Source: Candidatus Aminicenantota bacterium
GTDB lineage: Bacteria > Acidobacteriota > Aminicenantia > UBA2199
Assembly (NCBI GenBank): GCA_023136725.1
Contig: JAGLQR010000022.1
Span: 1 to 12,822 of the forward strand
Direction: 5' to 3'
DNA length: 12,822 bases
The first letter of the stretch is position 1, and every line of letters starts with the position of its first letter. The notes under the pieces are model-generated. The model searched no databases. It had not been told where the DNA came from and was given only the letters and a program-made list of their open reading frames with translations. This document shows, one piece after another, positions 7,030 through 12,822 of the stretch. A program made the translations under genes and the position numbers.

Positions 7030-8013
7030 TTAGTTGATCTTTTTTCCAAAGATCATTTTACCTGAGGTTGTCTGGAGCACAGAGGTAACTTCTATTGTTT
7101 TTTCAAGTCCGATATCAGATTTTGCATCATCAACAACTATCATTGTTCCATCTTCAAGATATCCAATGCCCTGCCTCTTTTCCTTACCATCTTTTGCAAT
7201 ATGAACTTTCAAATGTTCACCCGGGAATACTATCGGTTTCAGAGCAAATGCCAACTCATTAATATTAAGGATTGTTACATCCTGGAGTTTGGCAATTTTA
7301 CTCAGGTTTATATCATTTGTTATAAGTTTAAAGTTTTGATCCTTTGAAAGAAGTATAAGTTTTTGATCAACTTCTTTAGCACGGGATACAACTTTATTTA
7401 AGATCGTAACACTTATTTGAGTGTTATTCCTTAATTTTTCAATAACATCAACACCCCTTTTCCCTCTTACTTTTTTATTCGGATCACTGGAATCTGCAAT
7501 TGCCTGAAGCTCGGCAAGAACAAAATGAGTGATAATGATCTCACCCTGAATAAAACCCGATTCGATTATTTGAATTATTCTCCCGTCAATGATCGCACTG
7601 GTATCAAGAAGGAAAGAATCGGTAAATGCACTCCCTCCCCTGAAGAATTCCTTAATGTTCAAAGGAGAAAAAAGATTGGGCTTATGTACTCCAATGAAAA
7701 AACCTGTTATCGGGAAGCCGATCAAAAAGAGTGATTTAAAAAACACAAATGCTGAAAATGAAAGTGTGATCAGTTTAAAGACCTCAAGCAGGACAAATCC
7801 TACAAGCGCTCCTCCAAGAACTCCAATTGTTACGCCCCAGAGATACTTAAACTCTGTATTCTTTACTCTGATCGCGATAAGCATCAATGCCAATGCTAAA
7901 CCTGCCCCGATAGCAGCTCCAATCTCTGGTGTTGTTCCGGGAAATGGTGGATATGAATAGCCGATATAAGTGAATAATGCAATAAAAACTAATTTGTATG
8001 TATATAATACCAT
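7030..8013 (-). CDS. PIN-TRAM domain membrane protein, YacL family
   Basis: A 327-residue protein with about four N-terminal membrane helices (within residues 1-110), then a cytoplasmic PIN-type nuclease domain (about 132-255) and a C-terminal TRAM domain (about 262-323). The acidic PIN residues are visible: D137 and D143 in LLDTSAIIDGR, E168 in VLAELQ and D234 in ITNDINL. PIN domains usually cut RNA and TRAM is an RNA-binding fold, so a membrane-anchored RNase role is likely; the substrate is unknown. Family members in Bacillus (yacL) lie just before ispD-ispF, and here the gene is followed directly by ispF. ATG at 8013 has AAGGAGAG at 8018-8025. It is the first gene of the minus-strand row. 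Confidence 0.9.
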   Translation of the reverse strand: MVLYTYKLVFIALFTYIGYSYPPFPGTTPEIGAAIGAGLALALMLIAIRVKNTEFKYLWGVTIGVLGGALVGFVLLEVFKLITLSFSAFVFFKSLFLIGFPITGFFIGVHKPNLFSPLNIKEFFRGGSAFTDSFLLDTSAIIDGRIIQIIESGFIQGEIIITHFVLAELQAIADSSDPNKKVRGKRGVDVIEKLRNNTQISVTILNKVVSRAKEVDQKLILLSKDQNFKLITNDINLSKIAKLQDVTILNINELAFALKPIVFPGEHLKVHIAKDGKEKRQGIGYLEDGTMIVVDDAKSDIGLEKTIEVTSVLQTTSGKMIFGKKIN

Positions 8014-8039
8014 CTTACTCTCCTTAATAATATTGCTTT

Positions 8040-8048
8040 ATTATAGCA
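8040..8048 (-). promoter_or_regulatory. Extended -10 promoter for the PIN-TRAM/ispF/der row
   Basis: On the minus strand the sequence reads TGCTATAAT, a perfect TATAAT with the TGN extension. The start point would be about 8033, some 20 nt before the ATG at 8013 and just ahead of the SD. No good -35 is visible at 16-18 bp, which is common for extended -10 promoters. Confidence 0.6.
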
Positions 8049-8138
8049 GAACAACAGCCAAATTACTAATTGCCGGAAATATAGTTAAAAAGAAATTATA
8101 AAAATATTTAGCAAAAAAAATATAATTTTAAATTTAAC

Positions 8139-8167
8139 TTGACAGATTTAATTATAAACTATAAACT
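8139..8167 (+). promoter_or_regulatory. Candidate promoter of the MerR/sulfur operon
   Basis: A perfect TTGACA at 8139-8144 follows a long AT-rich tract (about 8084-8138) resembling an UP element. The -10 is uncertain: TATAAA at 8160-8165 (15-bp spacer) or TAAACT at 8162-8167 (17 bp). A perfect TATAAT at 8197-8202 also abuts the ATG at 8203, but it would start transcription inside the gene. MerR-controlled promoters often have abnormal spacers, so the ambiguity itself fits regulation by the first gene. Confidence 0.45.
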
Positions 8168-8183
8168 ATATTAAACAATATAG
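8154..8183. repeat. Direct repeats and dyad in the MerR operon promoter
   Basis: ATAAACT is repeated in tandem (8154-8160, 8161-8167). It overlaps a perfect 7-4-7 inverted repeat, CTATATT at 8166-8172 and AATATAG at 8177-8183. The dyad lies 20 bp before the merR start, where an operator for the encoded MerR-family dimer would be expected. The AT-richness weakens the case. Confidence 0.4.
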
Positions 8184-8202
8184 ATAAGCTACTCTGTATA
8201 AT

Positions 8203-8658
8203 ATGGAAATTAAAAAAATAAAAAATTTGAAAGTAGAAATTAATTATTACGAGCCTATCTATACAATCGGAATTGCTTCAGATCGCCTTGGAGTTTCTGT
8301 ACACACTTTAAGACAATATGAGACTGAAGGGCTTATCCTTTCTCATAAAACAAAAACAGGAAGAAGAATATACTCGGAAATGGAACTGGATAAGGTCAGA
8401 TGCATAAAGAAAATGATCCAGGAACAGGGATTGAACTTTGAAGGAATTCGCCAGTTAATGTCACTTATTCCATGCTGGAAGATCAGAAGCTGCTGTGATA
8501 ATGATTACGAAGAATGTAAATCCTACACATCAAGGAAATCACCATGCTGGAGTACAAAAGAAAAATGCAAGCATCCTTATCCTGACTGTCGTGATTGTGA
8601 AGTTTATAGAGGACTTATTTCCTGTGATGATCTAAAAAGATTTATATATAAATTATAA
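8203..8658 (+). CDS. MerR-family regulator with Cys-rich C-terminus
   Basis: The 151-residue protein has a MerR winged helix (about 19-60: IASDRLGVSVHTLRQYETEG, then GRRIYS) and a dimerisation helix (about 61-88). Its C-terminal region is short and rich in cysteine: C91, C97, C98, C105, C115, C122, C129, C132 and C141, plus C67. The pairs PCW (90-92, 114-116) and CRDC (129-132) suggest a metal, Fe-S or thiol-persulfide sensor. MerR proteins normally twist an over-long promoter spacer to activate transcription. Start ATG at 8203 has no SD; the only upstream in-frame alternative is a CTG at 8194 before a stop at 8185, so the start is somewhat uncertain. Its stop codon overlaps the ribosome site of the next gene 11 bp on, so it is cotranscribed with the sulfur genes it probably controls. 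Confidence 0.85.
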   Translation: MEIKKIKNLKVEINYYEPIYTIGIASDRLGVSVHTLRQYETEGLILSHKTKTGRRIYSEMELDKVRCIKKMIQEQGLNFEGIRQLMSLIPCWKIRSCCDNDYEECKSYTSRKSPCWSTKEKCKHPYPDCRDCEVYRGLISCDDLKRFIYKL

Positions 8659-8669
8659 GAGGTGACTTA

Positions 8670-9902
8670 ATGAAAAAAATTGTAATTCTCGGTGCAGGTT
8701 CGGCCGGAACGATGATCGTCAACAAACTGGTAAAGATGATACCTGAAGATGAGATCTCTATCACTATAATTGATCATTCCAGTATACATTATTACCAGCC
8801 CGGTTTTCTTTTTATTCCTTTCGGAATTTATTCAAAAAATATGGTTTATAAACCAAGAAGGGATTATCTGCCTAATAATGTTGATTTTATTCAGACTAAG
8901 ATCGACTTGATAGATGTTGAAAAGAACCAGATTATTCTGGAAGATAAGAAAAAAGTTAATTATGACTTTTTGATCATAGCCACAGGGTCTAAAATTGCTC
9001 CTGAAGAAGTAGATGGTTTGACCGGCCCGGGATGGAAAAAAACAATATTTGATTTTTATACTCCAGAAGGTGCCGTTGATCTTGCACATTTCCTCAGATA
9101 TTGGAAAGGCGGGAAGATGGTTGTCAATATTGCCGAGATGCCGATCAAATGTCCTGTTGCTCCCCTTGAATTTGTTTTTCTTGCCGACTGGTGGTTTACT
9201 GAGCAGGGAATCAGGGACAAAGTTGAAATTGAGTATGTAACTCCCCTATCCGGTGCATTTACAAAACCGATAGCTTCAAAATATCTGGGAGAGATAGTTG
9301 AAAGAAAAAATATTAAAATAGTACCGGATTTCAATGTTTCCTCTGTTGATTCAGAGAAGAAGATCATCAGTTCATATGAAGGAAAAGAACTTGACTATGA
9401 TCTACTTGTTTCAATTCCAACTAACATGGGTGCTGATGTAATAGGGAAATCAGGTTTAGGAGATGATTTGAACTTCATTCCAACTGAAAAGCACACTTTG
9501 GTATCTAAGATAAAAGATAATGTTTTTATTGCAGGGGATGCTACAAACCTGCAAAGTTCCAAAGCTGGCTCAGTTGCTCATTTTGAAGCAGAAATCCTTA
9601 TCAAGAACCTTATCAGAAGAATGGATGACATGGAAATGATGCCGGAATTTGACGGTCATGCAAATTGTTATATAGAATCAGGTTTCGGAAAAGGAATTTT
9701 AATTGATTTCAACTATGATACAGAACCTCTACCGGGGAAATTCCCTATTCCGGGTTTCGGGCCGTTCTCACTTTTACAGGAAACTAAAATGAACCATTGG
9801 GGGAAAATGACATTCAGATGGATCTATTGGAACATTCTCATGAGAGGAGGAGAACCACCGCTTGAAGCTCAGATGAGCCTTAAGGGAAAGTGGAAAGTAT
9901 AG
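8670..9902 (+). CDS. SQR-like FAD/NAD(P)-dependent oxidoreductase
   Basis: A 410-residue flavoprotein of the sulfide:quinone oxidoreductase/flavocytochrome c family. It begins with the dinucleotide fold MKKIVILGAGSAG (GxGxxG at 8-13). The second FAD motif FIAGDATNL is at 287-294 and ATGS is at 105-108. Of the three cysteines typical of sulfide-oxidising SQRs, two plausible equivalents are present: C161 in IKCP and C333 in HANCYIE. No cysteine lies near residue 128. The C-terminal stretch with aromatic residues (about 376-395) could be an amphipathic membrane anchor. AAGAGGTGA at 8657-8665 is the ribosome site. The setting (DUF1641, TusE, DsrE2) suggests oxidation or transfer of sulfide or persulfide sulfur, possibly with quinone as acceptor; the acceptor is inferred. 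No signal peptide is seen, so it is cytoplasmic-facing. Confidence 0.88.
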   Translation: MKKIVILGAGSAGTMIVNKLVKMIPEDEISITIIDHSSIHYYQPGFLFIPFGIYSKNMVYKPRRDYLPNNVDFIQTKIDLIDVEKNQIILEDKKKVNYDFLIIATGSKIAPEEVDGLTGPGWKKTIFDFYTPEGAVDLAHFLRYWKGGKMVVNIAEMPIKCPVAPLEFVFLADWWFTEQGIRDKVEIEYVTPLSGAFTKPIASKYLGEIVERKNIKIVPDFNVSSVDSEKKIISSYEGKELDYDLLVSIPTNMGADVIGKSGLGDDLNFIPTEKHTLVSKIKDNVFIAGDATNLQSSKAGSVAHFEAEILIKNLIRRMDDMEMMPEFDGHANCYIESGFGKGILIDFNYDTEPLPGKFPIPGFGPFSLLQETKMNHWGKMTFRWIYWNILMRGGEPPLEAQMSLKGKWKV

Positions 9903-9911
9903 GAATGTCTG

Positions 9912-10568
9912 ATGAATGAAGATATCAAACAATTAAATGAGAAAATAGACTTTCTTACCGATCAGGTAATGAGTCTTACCAAGCGGCTGAGAGCAGTAGA
10001 TGATTTCAAAGAAGATATGTCACTGTTCGCAAAAGATGCTTTTGACGAAGTTGTTAATTTCATGTCAGAAGTGGATTTTCATTTTAGAAGTCAGGATTTC
10101 ATGTGCATGATCAAAAAATCTTTTAGAAATATTAATAATTTTTCAAAAATACTTGATCAATTACAGAGTTTTGTAGAATTCACAGAGGATATCGGCCCTT
10201 TAGCACACGAGATCGTTGATGATTTTATTTCAAAATTACATGAGCTTGAACAAAAGGGGATCCTTGAATCGCTAAGAAGATCTTTAGGAATCGTTGAGAC
10301 TTTAAGTGAAAATTTTGATCCTGAAGATGTAACGAATTTTGGAAATTCAATGGTTCTAGCAATGAGAACTGTAAAAAGATTCACAAAACCTGAAAATCTG
10401 GCAAAAATCGAAAAGATACTTGAAGAAATTGAAAACTATGATTTTGAAAAAAAGAGGAAAGTATCGTTGTTCAGCATTTTCAGAAAATTGAGAAGCAAGG
10501 AAGTATTGAGAGGGGCTGATGTAATGCTTGATCTTGCAAAAATAGCCTCTAAACAATATACAAAATAA
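9912..10568 (+). CDS. DUF1641 family protein
   Basis: A 218-residue, almost wholly helical, charged protein with a short N-terminal coiled coil (about 5-30) and the DUF1641-like stretch around 90-160 (FVEFTEDIGPLAHEIVDDFI, then GILESLRRSLG). It has one cysteine (C65) and no membrane segment or known catalytic motif. Proteins of this family are commonly encoded beside SQR-like flavoproteins and DsrE-type proteins, so an adaptor or stabilising role for the flavoprotein is plausible but unproven. ATG at 9912 has AGGA at 9901-9904, overlapping the stop of the oxidoreductase gene 9 bp upstream. An ATG at 9905 in another frame stops after four codons. Confidence 0.8.
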   Translation: MNEDIKQLNEKIDFLTDQVMSLTKRLRAVDDFKEDMSLFAKDAFDEVVNFMSEVDFHFRSQDFMCMIKKSFRNINNFSKILDQLQSFVEFTEDIGPLAHEIVDDFISKLHELEQKGILESLRRSLGIVETLSENFDPEDVTNFGNSMVLAMRTVKRFTKPENLAKIEKILEEIENYDFEKKRKVSLFSIFRKLRSKEVLRGADVMLDLAKIASKQYTK

Positions 10569-10586
10569 CTAATAAGGAGAATTTTA

Positions 10587-10901
10587 ATGTCACAAAAAGA
10601 AATTGCCGGTGTCACAATCGATGTTGATGACAGTGGTTATATGTCTAAATTCGAAGATTGGAGTAAAGAGATTGCAACAGCATTAGCAAAGGAGAATGGT
10701 ATCGGGGAGCTTACTCCGAAACATTGGGAAGTTATCGAATACATTCAGAAGGAAGTTCAGAATGGAGCTGCCCTTTCAATAAGAAAAATCGGGAAATCAG
10801 GTGTTGTGGATATTAAAGAGTTTTACAGCCTGTTCCCCGATGGCCCATTAAAGAAAGCAACTCTGATATCAGGTGTTCCCAAGCCATCCGGCTGTGTTTG
10901 A
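10587..10901 (+). CDS. TusE/DsrC-family sulfur carrier with a single C-terminal Cys
   Basis: A 104-residue protein of the DsrC/TusE/RspA family: central LTPKHWEVIEYIQKE (42-56), then LFPDGPLKKA, and a mobile C-terminal arm ending GVPKPSGCV. The penultimate C103 is the conserved CysA that carries sulfur as a persulfide or trisulfide. The second cysteine (CysB), found eleven residues earlier in true DsrC, is threonine here (T92). By the usual rule this makes it TusE-like, a sulfur relay protein, rather than the substrate of DsrAB sulfite reductase. C103 is the only cysteine in the protein. AAGGAGA at 10574-10580 lies 6 nt before the ATG. In this operon it probably exchanges sulfur with the DsrE2-like protein or the flavoprotein; a tRNA-thiolation role is less likely without tusBCD nearby. 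Confidence 0.9.
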   Translation: MSQKEIAGVTIDVDDSGYMSKFEDWSKEIATALAKENGIGELTPKHWEVIEYIQKEVQNGAALSIRKIGKSGVVDIKEFYSLFPDGPLKKATLISGVPKPSGCV

Positions 10902-10913
10902 TCAGGAGAAATC

Positions 10914-11408
10914 ATGGCAGAATCAAAAGATAAAATAAAGAAAGTATCCGTTATATGTGCGAAAGGCAGCCTTGAAGATGTTTATGCTGCGCTTGTTATG
11001 ACTAATGGAGCAAGAATGGAAGGGATCGAGGCAAATTTGTTCTTCACATTCTTCGGCCTTGATGCAATAACGAAAAAGAAGATGAACAAACTTCATACTG
11101 CTACAGTTGGTAATCCTGCAATGGCAATGCCGGGCGGACTCCCCTTCCCTACTATTCTCGGTGTCCTTCCGGGAGTTGAAGCAGGTGTCTCAGCAATGAT
11201 GAGAAAGGGAATGGATGATCTGGATATCCCTCCTGTTGAGGAATTTCTTGATATGATCAATGCTGCAGGCGGGAAAATTTACGGATGTAAACTCGCCGTA
11301 GATATGTTCAAACTAAAAAGAGAAGATATGTATGATGATATGGATTCAATAATTACTATCGGTGAATTCTATGAGAAAGCTGCCGGTGGTCAAATAATCT
11401 TTACCTGA
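10914..11408 (+). CDS. DsrE2-like (DsrE/DsrF/DsrH superfamily) sulfurtransferase
   Basis: A 164-residue protein resembling DsrE2, a sulfur-trafficking member of the DsrE superfamily. Diagnostic stretches are AKGSLEDVYAALVMTNGA (16-33), FFTFFGLDAI (43-52), GNPAMAMPG (66-74), a hydrophobic turn VLPGVEAGVSAMMRKGM (84-100) and GCKLAVDMFKL (124-134). C125 in the last motif is the conserved cysteine thought to hold persulfide sulfur; C15 is a second cysteine. The hydrophobic middle (about 66-97) may sit in or on the membrane. ATG at 10914 has AGGAG at 10904-10908 and follows the TusE-like gene by 12 bp. It is the last gene of the operon, ending just before the terminator hairpin. It likely passes sulfur to or from TusE C103 (inference). 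Confidence 0.88.
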   Translation: MAESKDKIKKVSVICAKGSLEDVYAALVMTNGARMEGIEANLFFTFFGLDAITKKKMNKLHTATVGNPAMAMPGGLPFPTILGVLPGVEAGVSAMMRKGMDDLDIPPVEEFLDMINAAGGKIYGCKLAVDMFKLKREDMYDDMDSIITIGEFYEKAAGGQIIFT

Positions 11409-11424
11409 TAATTATATAAGAACT

Positions 11425-11472
11425 AAAAAGGCTGGCTTATCCTGATTGTTTTCAGGCTTTGTCAGCCTTTTT
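11425..11472. terminator. Bidirectional terminator between the sulfur operon and tatC
   Basis: AAAAAGGCTG (11425-11434) pairs with CAGCCTTTTT (11463-11472). An inner stem CCTGA/TCAGG (11441-11445, 11452-11456) lies in the loop. T runs follow on the plus strand (to 11476) and, as the A run, on the minus strand. The arm 11463-11472 lies within the last codons of tatC, so the lysine-rich TatC tail (KKKADKA) is encoded by part of the stem. Confidence 0.85.
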
Positions 11473-12213
11473 TTTTATCTTCTCTTTTTCCTCTTTTGGT
11501 CCGACAATCTTTACAATTAATACACTCAATAAATACAGCAGCATCATCGGGATCGCAAACATGGATTGAGTTATGATGTCAGGTGTGGGTGTGATCACTG
11601 CAGCAATTACAAATATAAGCACTATTGCATACTTGAAATGTTTTATCAGGAATTTCGAGGTGATTATTCCCATTTTTGCCAGCAAAAATGATAATACGGG
11701 CAATTCGAATATTAATGAAATACCAAGTAATACACGGAAAGCAAGTGAGAAATATTCATTTATTGTGATTATTGCATTAAAATCTGATCCTACTTCAAGA
11801 AAGAACCTGCAGGCCCACGGGAAAATGGCATAATACCCGAAAGCTCCTCCCAGAATGAAAAAAAAGGTTGTAAAAAAAACGAAAGGTATTACCATCTTCT
11901 TTTCATTTTTGTAAAGGCCGGGAGTAATAAATGCCCATAATTGATAAAAAATAAACGGAGAGGAAATGAATGCACCGGAAATAAATGCAATTTTGATGTA
12001 CATCATGAATGGTTCTGTCAGAGAGGTAAATGCAAGCTTTTCACCCGCAGGAAGAAATTGGAGTACAGGGATCGAAAACCAATGATAAAGCTTGTCAACA
12101 AATGTCCATGAAACAAGAAAGAATATCAGAATAAAGGCAAAGGAGTAAAGAATTCTTTTCCTTAACTCGCCGAGGTGATCGAAAAATGACATATCACTGA
12201 ATTTTGCTGTCAT
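11452..12213 (-). CDS. tatC: Twin-arginine translocase subunit TatC
   Basis: TatC is the inner-membrane receptor that recognises RR signal peptides and recruits TatA to export folded proteins. I chose ATG at 12213 (253 residues, MTAKFSDMSFFDHLGELRKR) since GGAGG at 12220-12224 lies 6 nt upstream; a longer in-frame start at 12237 would read MRKQWRMIM and ignore that site. Six membrane helices are expected and hydrophobic stretches fit. Family marks: HLGELRKR (13-20, with conserved E16), WAFITPGLYKNEKK after helix 2, a FPW segment in the third helix region, and TPTPDIITQ near helix 5. The C-terminal tail is highly basic. The gene overlaps tatA by 20 bp in another frame and shares its 3' end with the terminator. 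Confidence 0.96.
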   Translation of the reverse strand: MTAKFSDMSFFDHLGELRKRILYSFAFILIFFLVSWTFVDKLYHWFSIPVLQFLPAGEKLAFTSLTEPFMMYIKIAFISGAFISSPFIFYQLWAFITPGLYKNEKKMVIPFVFFTTFFFILGGAFGYYAIFPWACRFFLEVGSDFNAIITINEYFSLAFRVLLGISLIFELPVLSFLLAKMGIITSKFLIKHFKYAIVLIFVIAAVITPTPDIITQSMFAIPMMLLYLLSVLIVKIVGPKEEKEKIKKKADKA

Positions 12214-12550
12214 TATCATCCTCCACTGCTTTCTCAATCTCTTTTTTAGTTTTTTCTATATCTTCAGTAATATCAAATTTTTTGAATTCCTCTTTGATTG
12301 AGTTCTTTAAACTTTTTTCAAGATTTGTTACCTCATTGATATCATTCTTAATGGACTTAAGATCTTCACCTATATCAGCTTTATCAATTTCTTCCTGTAT
12401 AGTCGATTTAGCATCATTAATTGTCCGTTTAAACTCTCTGAGTGTGTTCCCGAGAAGTTTGGCTATCTCAGGTAATTTTTTAGGGCCGAATAACATTAAT
12501 ACGACCAGCATTATCATAACGATCTCGGGAAAACCTATTGATCCGAACAT
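12194..12550 (-). CDS. tatA: Twin-arginine translocase subunit TatA (TatA/B family)
   Basis: A 118-residue TatA/TatB family protein: a short periplasmic N-terminus and single helix (FPEIVMIMLVVLMLF, 7-21), the FGPKKLPE hinge (21-28), an amphipathic helix (about 29-50) and a long charged coiled-coil-like tail to 118. The FGPKKLPE hinge points to TatA. The tail is longer than in many TatA proteins and somewhat TatB-like, so one protein may serve both roles; no other tatA/B gene is seen here. ATG at 12550 is preceded by GAGGT. It is the first gene of the tatAC pair, and its 3' end overlaps the tatC start, implying coupled translation. Confidence 0.92.
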   Translation of the reverse strand: MFGSIGFPEIVMIMLVVLMLFGPKKLPEIAKLLGNTLREFKRTINDAKSTIQEEIDKADIGEDLKSIKNDINEVTNLEKSLKNSIKEEFKKFDITEDIEKTKKEIEKAVEDDNDSKIQ

Positions 12551-12574
12551 ATTACCTCTATTATTCTTGTTTGT

Positions 12575-12580
12575 TTTATA
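12575..12580 (-). promoter_or_regulatory. Possible -10 element for tatAC
   Basis: Minus-strand TATAAA lies about 25 bp before the tatA start with a TTGAAT (12600-12595) upstream, but the spacer is only 14 bp. The 93-bp gap 12551-12643 otherwise holds a weak TCTTCT/AGAAGA hairpin (12603-12619) and no gene. Confidence 0.25.
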
Positions 12581-12643
12581 TTAAATATTGTTAAATTCAA
12601 ATTCTTCTCTATAAGAAGATTTTAGCATAGAAGAGTACTCAAA

Positions 12644-12822
12644 TCAAAGTTCGAATGAAAGATTCAACCTGATACTTTTTGGTATTTGGAGTTCGAGTGA
12701 GTACCTTTCTCCTCCCGAAAAAACATATTCGGAAATTTCACTTCCGAAATCAAGAATATTGAAAAAAGATAGTCCGAGAGAAGCATTTTTTTTGAATAGT
12801 TTAAAGGAATAGGATAACTTCA
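12644..12822 (-). CDS. C-terminal end of a probable outer-membrane beta-barrel protein
   Basis: The reading frame enters from the right edge and ends at a TGA at 12646-12644, showing the last 58 residues. The segment alternates polar and hydrophobic residues in beta-strand style (KLSYSFKLFKKNASLGLSFF ... ILDFGSEI). It ends GERYSLELQIPKSIRLNLSFEL, close to the last strands of TonB-dependent receptors or other porin-like barrels, which commonly end in an aromatic or hydrophobic residue for BAM recognition. If correct, the cell has an outer membrane. The family cannot be fixed from this fragment, and the substrate is unknown. It lies 93 bp upstream of tatA on the same strand. Confidence 0.55.
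   Translation of the reverse strand, partial: KLSYSFKLFKKNASLGLSFFNILDFGSEISEYVFSGGERYSLELQIPKSIRLNLSFEL

Noticed and set aside
7589..7960. 123-residue plus-strand reading frame inside the PIN-TRAM gene
   Set aside because: It is antisense to a well-supported gene, low in complexity and lacks family motifs, so it is a shadow frame.
9056..9367. 103-residue minus-strand frame inside the SQR-like gene
   Set aside because: It is antisense to strong flavoprotein motifs and has no ribosome site or recognisable domain.
12214..12237. Longer tatC start at 12237
   Set aside because: It deepens the overlap with tatA and has no ribosome site. GGAGG 6 nt before ATG 12213 gives the usual TatC start.
12204..12584. 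126-residue plus-strand frame over tatA
   Set aside because: It is a serine/leucine-rich translation of the reverse strand of tatA, typical of a shadow frame.
12603..12619. Terminator for the barrel gene from the TCTTCT/AGAAGA hairpin
   Set aside because: The stem is only six AT-rich pairs and no U tract follows on the minus strand.

Overview
The window comes from an AT-rich bacterial chromosome with compact operons and clear Shine-Dalgarno (SD) sites (AAGGAG or GAGG types). TatAC, a probable outer-membrane barrel fragment and a DsrE2/TusE/SQR-like sulfur module suggest a Gram-negative-type anaerobe or facultative anaerobe. I cannot place it to phylum from this window alone; an FCB-group or candidate-phylum bacterium is a guess. 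I noticed no tRNA, rRNA, CRISPR array or insertion sequence.

Layout. (1) 1-359, minus: N-terminal part of a YafY-type (HTH_11/WYL) transcriptional regulator cut by the window edge. (2) 537-2552, plus: a hybrid PAS-PAS-HisKA-HATPase-REC histidine kinase starting at TTG, with its own probable promoter, followed by a 67-residue two-helix membrane protein at 2633-2836. (3) 2925-8013, minus: a tightly packed row read as PIN-TRAM membrane protein (YacL type) > ispF > der > HAD phosphatase > parA > parB. An extended -10 promoter lies before the PIN-TRAM gene. A second strong promoter (TTGACA-17-TAGTAT) lies directly before parA, with a perfect 20-bp palindrome just upstream of its -35. (4) 8203-11408, plus, divergent from the previous row: a Cys-rich MerR regulator > SQR-like flavoprotein > DUF1641 protein > TusE/DsrC-like sulfur carrier > DsrE2-like protein. 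This is one operon that probably handles sulfide, polysulfide or persulfide sulfur. (5) 11425-11472: a hairpin with T tracts on both strands ends the sulfur operon and overlaps the last codons of the convergent tatC. (6) 11452-12550, minus: tatA-tatC, the twin-arginine export pore. (7) 12644-12822, minus: the last 58 residues of a probable outer-membrane beta-barrel protein.

How the genes fit together. The minus row mixes housekeeping functions: isoprenoid synthesis, ribosome assembly and chromosome segregation. Its PIN-TRAM-ispF pair recalls the yacL-ispD-ispF order of Firmicutes, but ispD is absent. The plus operon is the accessory part of most interest. Its flavoprotein keeps two of the three cysteines usual in sulfide:quinone oxidoreductases. 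Its TusE-like protein has only the penultimate carrier cysteine. Its regulator carries ten cysteines, nine of them in the C-terminal 61 residues. Together these suggest a reactive-sulfur-sensing relay from flavoprotein to DsrE2/TusE carriers rather than the classical DsrC-DsrAB sulfite pathway.
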